Positions 6,817 through 7,065 of a stretch of DNA of 7,065 nt are shown piece by piece; position 1 is the stretch's first letter, and every line of letters begins with the position of its first letter. Both the position numbers and the translations under genes were made by a program. Under the pieces are notes generated by a model, which saw only the letters and a program-made list of their open reading frames with translations, ran no database searches and had not been told where the DNA came from. The stretch comes from Archangiaceae bacterium (GTDB lineage Bacteria > Myxococcota > Myxococcia > Myxococcales > Myxococcaceae). The stretch spans positions 1 to 7,065 of the forward strand of contig JAHFDQ010000276.1 of assembly GCA_023248915.1 (NCBI GenBank), written 5' to 3'.

Positions 6817-6869
6817 CCGCACCTCCGGACCCCAACCGTCCGCGTGCGAGAGAAGGAAAGGAACGTCTC

Positions 6870-7065
6870 ATGAAGGGGCTCATCGGCAAGAAGGTCGGAA
6901 TGACGCAGGTCTTCACCGAGGATGGCAACCTCGTCCCGGTGACGGTGATCGACGTCAACAGTTGCACCGTCGTCGGCAAGCGCACCCCCGAGAAGGACGA
7001 GTACTCGGCGGTGGTGCTCGGGTTCGGCGAGGTGGCGGAAAAGAAGCTGAACCGCGCTCGCAACG
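6870..7065 (+). CDS. rplC: 50S ribosomal protein L3 (uL3), N-terminal part
   Basis: The ATG at 6870 is preceded by a purine-rich AAGGAAAGGA ribosome site (6853-6862). The 65 visible codons begin MKGLIGKKVGMTQVF, the highly conserved L3 start. TEDGNLVPVTVIDV and VVGKRTPEKDEYSAVVLGFGE follow, which closely resemble myxobacterial L3 as I remember it. L3 binds 23S rRNA early in large-subunit assembly and is methylated at a glutamine in some bacteria. The gene continues past the right edge. In most bacteria rpsJ lies directly upstream in the S10 operon. Here the preceding 190 bases are non-coding and the next gene is the AAA_14 ATPase, so rplC appears to head its own transcript. Confidence 0.97.
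   Translation, partial: MKGLIGKKVGMTQVFTEDGNLVPVTVIDVNSCTVVGKRTPEKDEYSAVVLGFGEVAEKKLNRARN

Overview
The window is very GC-rich, with almost every third codon position G or C. It looks like a chromosomal segment of a delta-type proteobacterium, most likely a myxobacterium (Myxococcota). The reasons are the composition, frequent GTG starts with 4-base GTGA gene overlaps, the sequence of the L3 ribosomal protein at the right end, and a pair of soluble coiled-coil or helical proteins of a kind common in myxobacteria. The assignment is an inference from style and not the result of a search.

Left third, minus strand (2723 down to 1): a translationally coupled moxR - DUF58 - transglutaminase-like (TgpA/DUF3488) operon. 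The MoxR AAA+ ATPase leads. The DUF58 membrane-anchored protein and the polytopic TgpA-type protein follow, each starting with GTG inside the stop codon of the gene before. The TgpA gene runs off the left edge before its catalytic domain. A strong imperfect inverted repeat sits directly in front of the moxR start, in the 78-base divergent spacer.

Middle, plus strand (2802-5357): a 50-residue two-helix membrane protein resembling the lmo0937/DUF5670 family; a HupE/UreJ-family metal-permease-like protein with an added EF-hand-like loop in its exported N-terminal part; an unrecognised helical 157-residue protein with a very acidic linker; and a 259-residue coiled-coil protein of unknown function. 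Spacers are 12, 53 and 10 bases, so these may be co-transcribed.

Right third, plus strand (5358-7065): a solitary AAA_14/DUF4143 ATPase gene with visibly different codon use, so probably acquired by transfer. It is framed by three 18-bp dyads of the form TTCTC-N8-GAGAA, two just upstream and one across its stop codon. The two upstream copies share an extended core TTTTCTC-N6-GAGAGAA in opposite orientations, and each carries its own unrelated outer complementary arms. This is the most unusual structure in the window. After it come a candidate sigma-70-type promoter, a leader of roughly 130 nt with two stem-loops, and the start of rplC (ribosomal protein L3), which runs off the right edge. No rpsJ (S10) lies directly in front of rplC.
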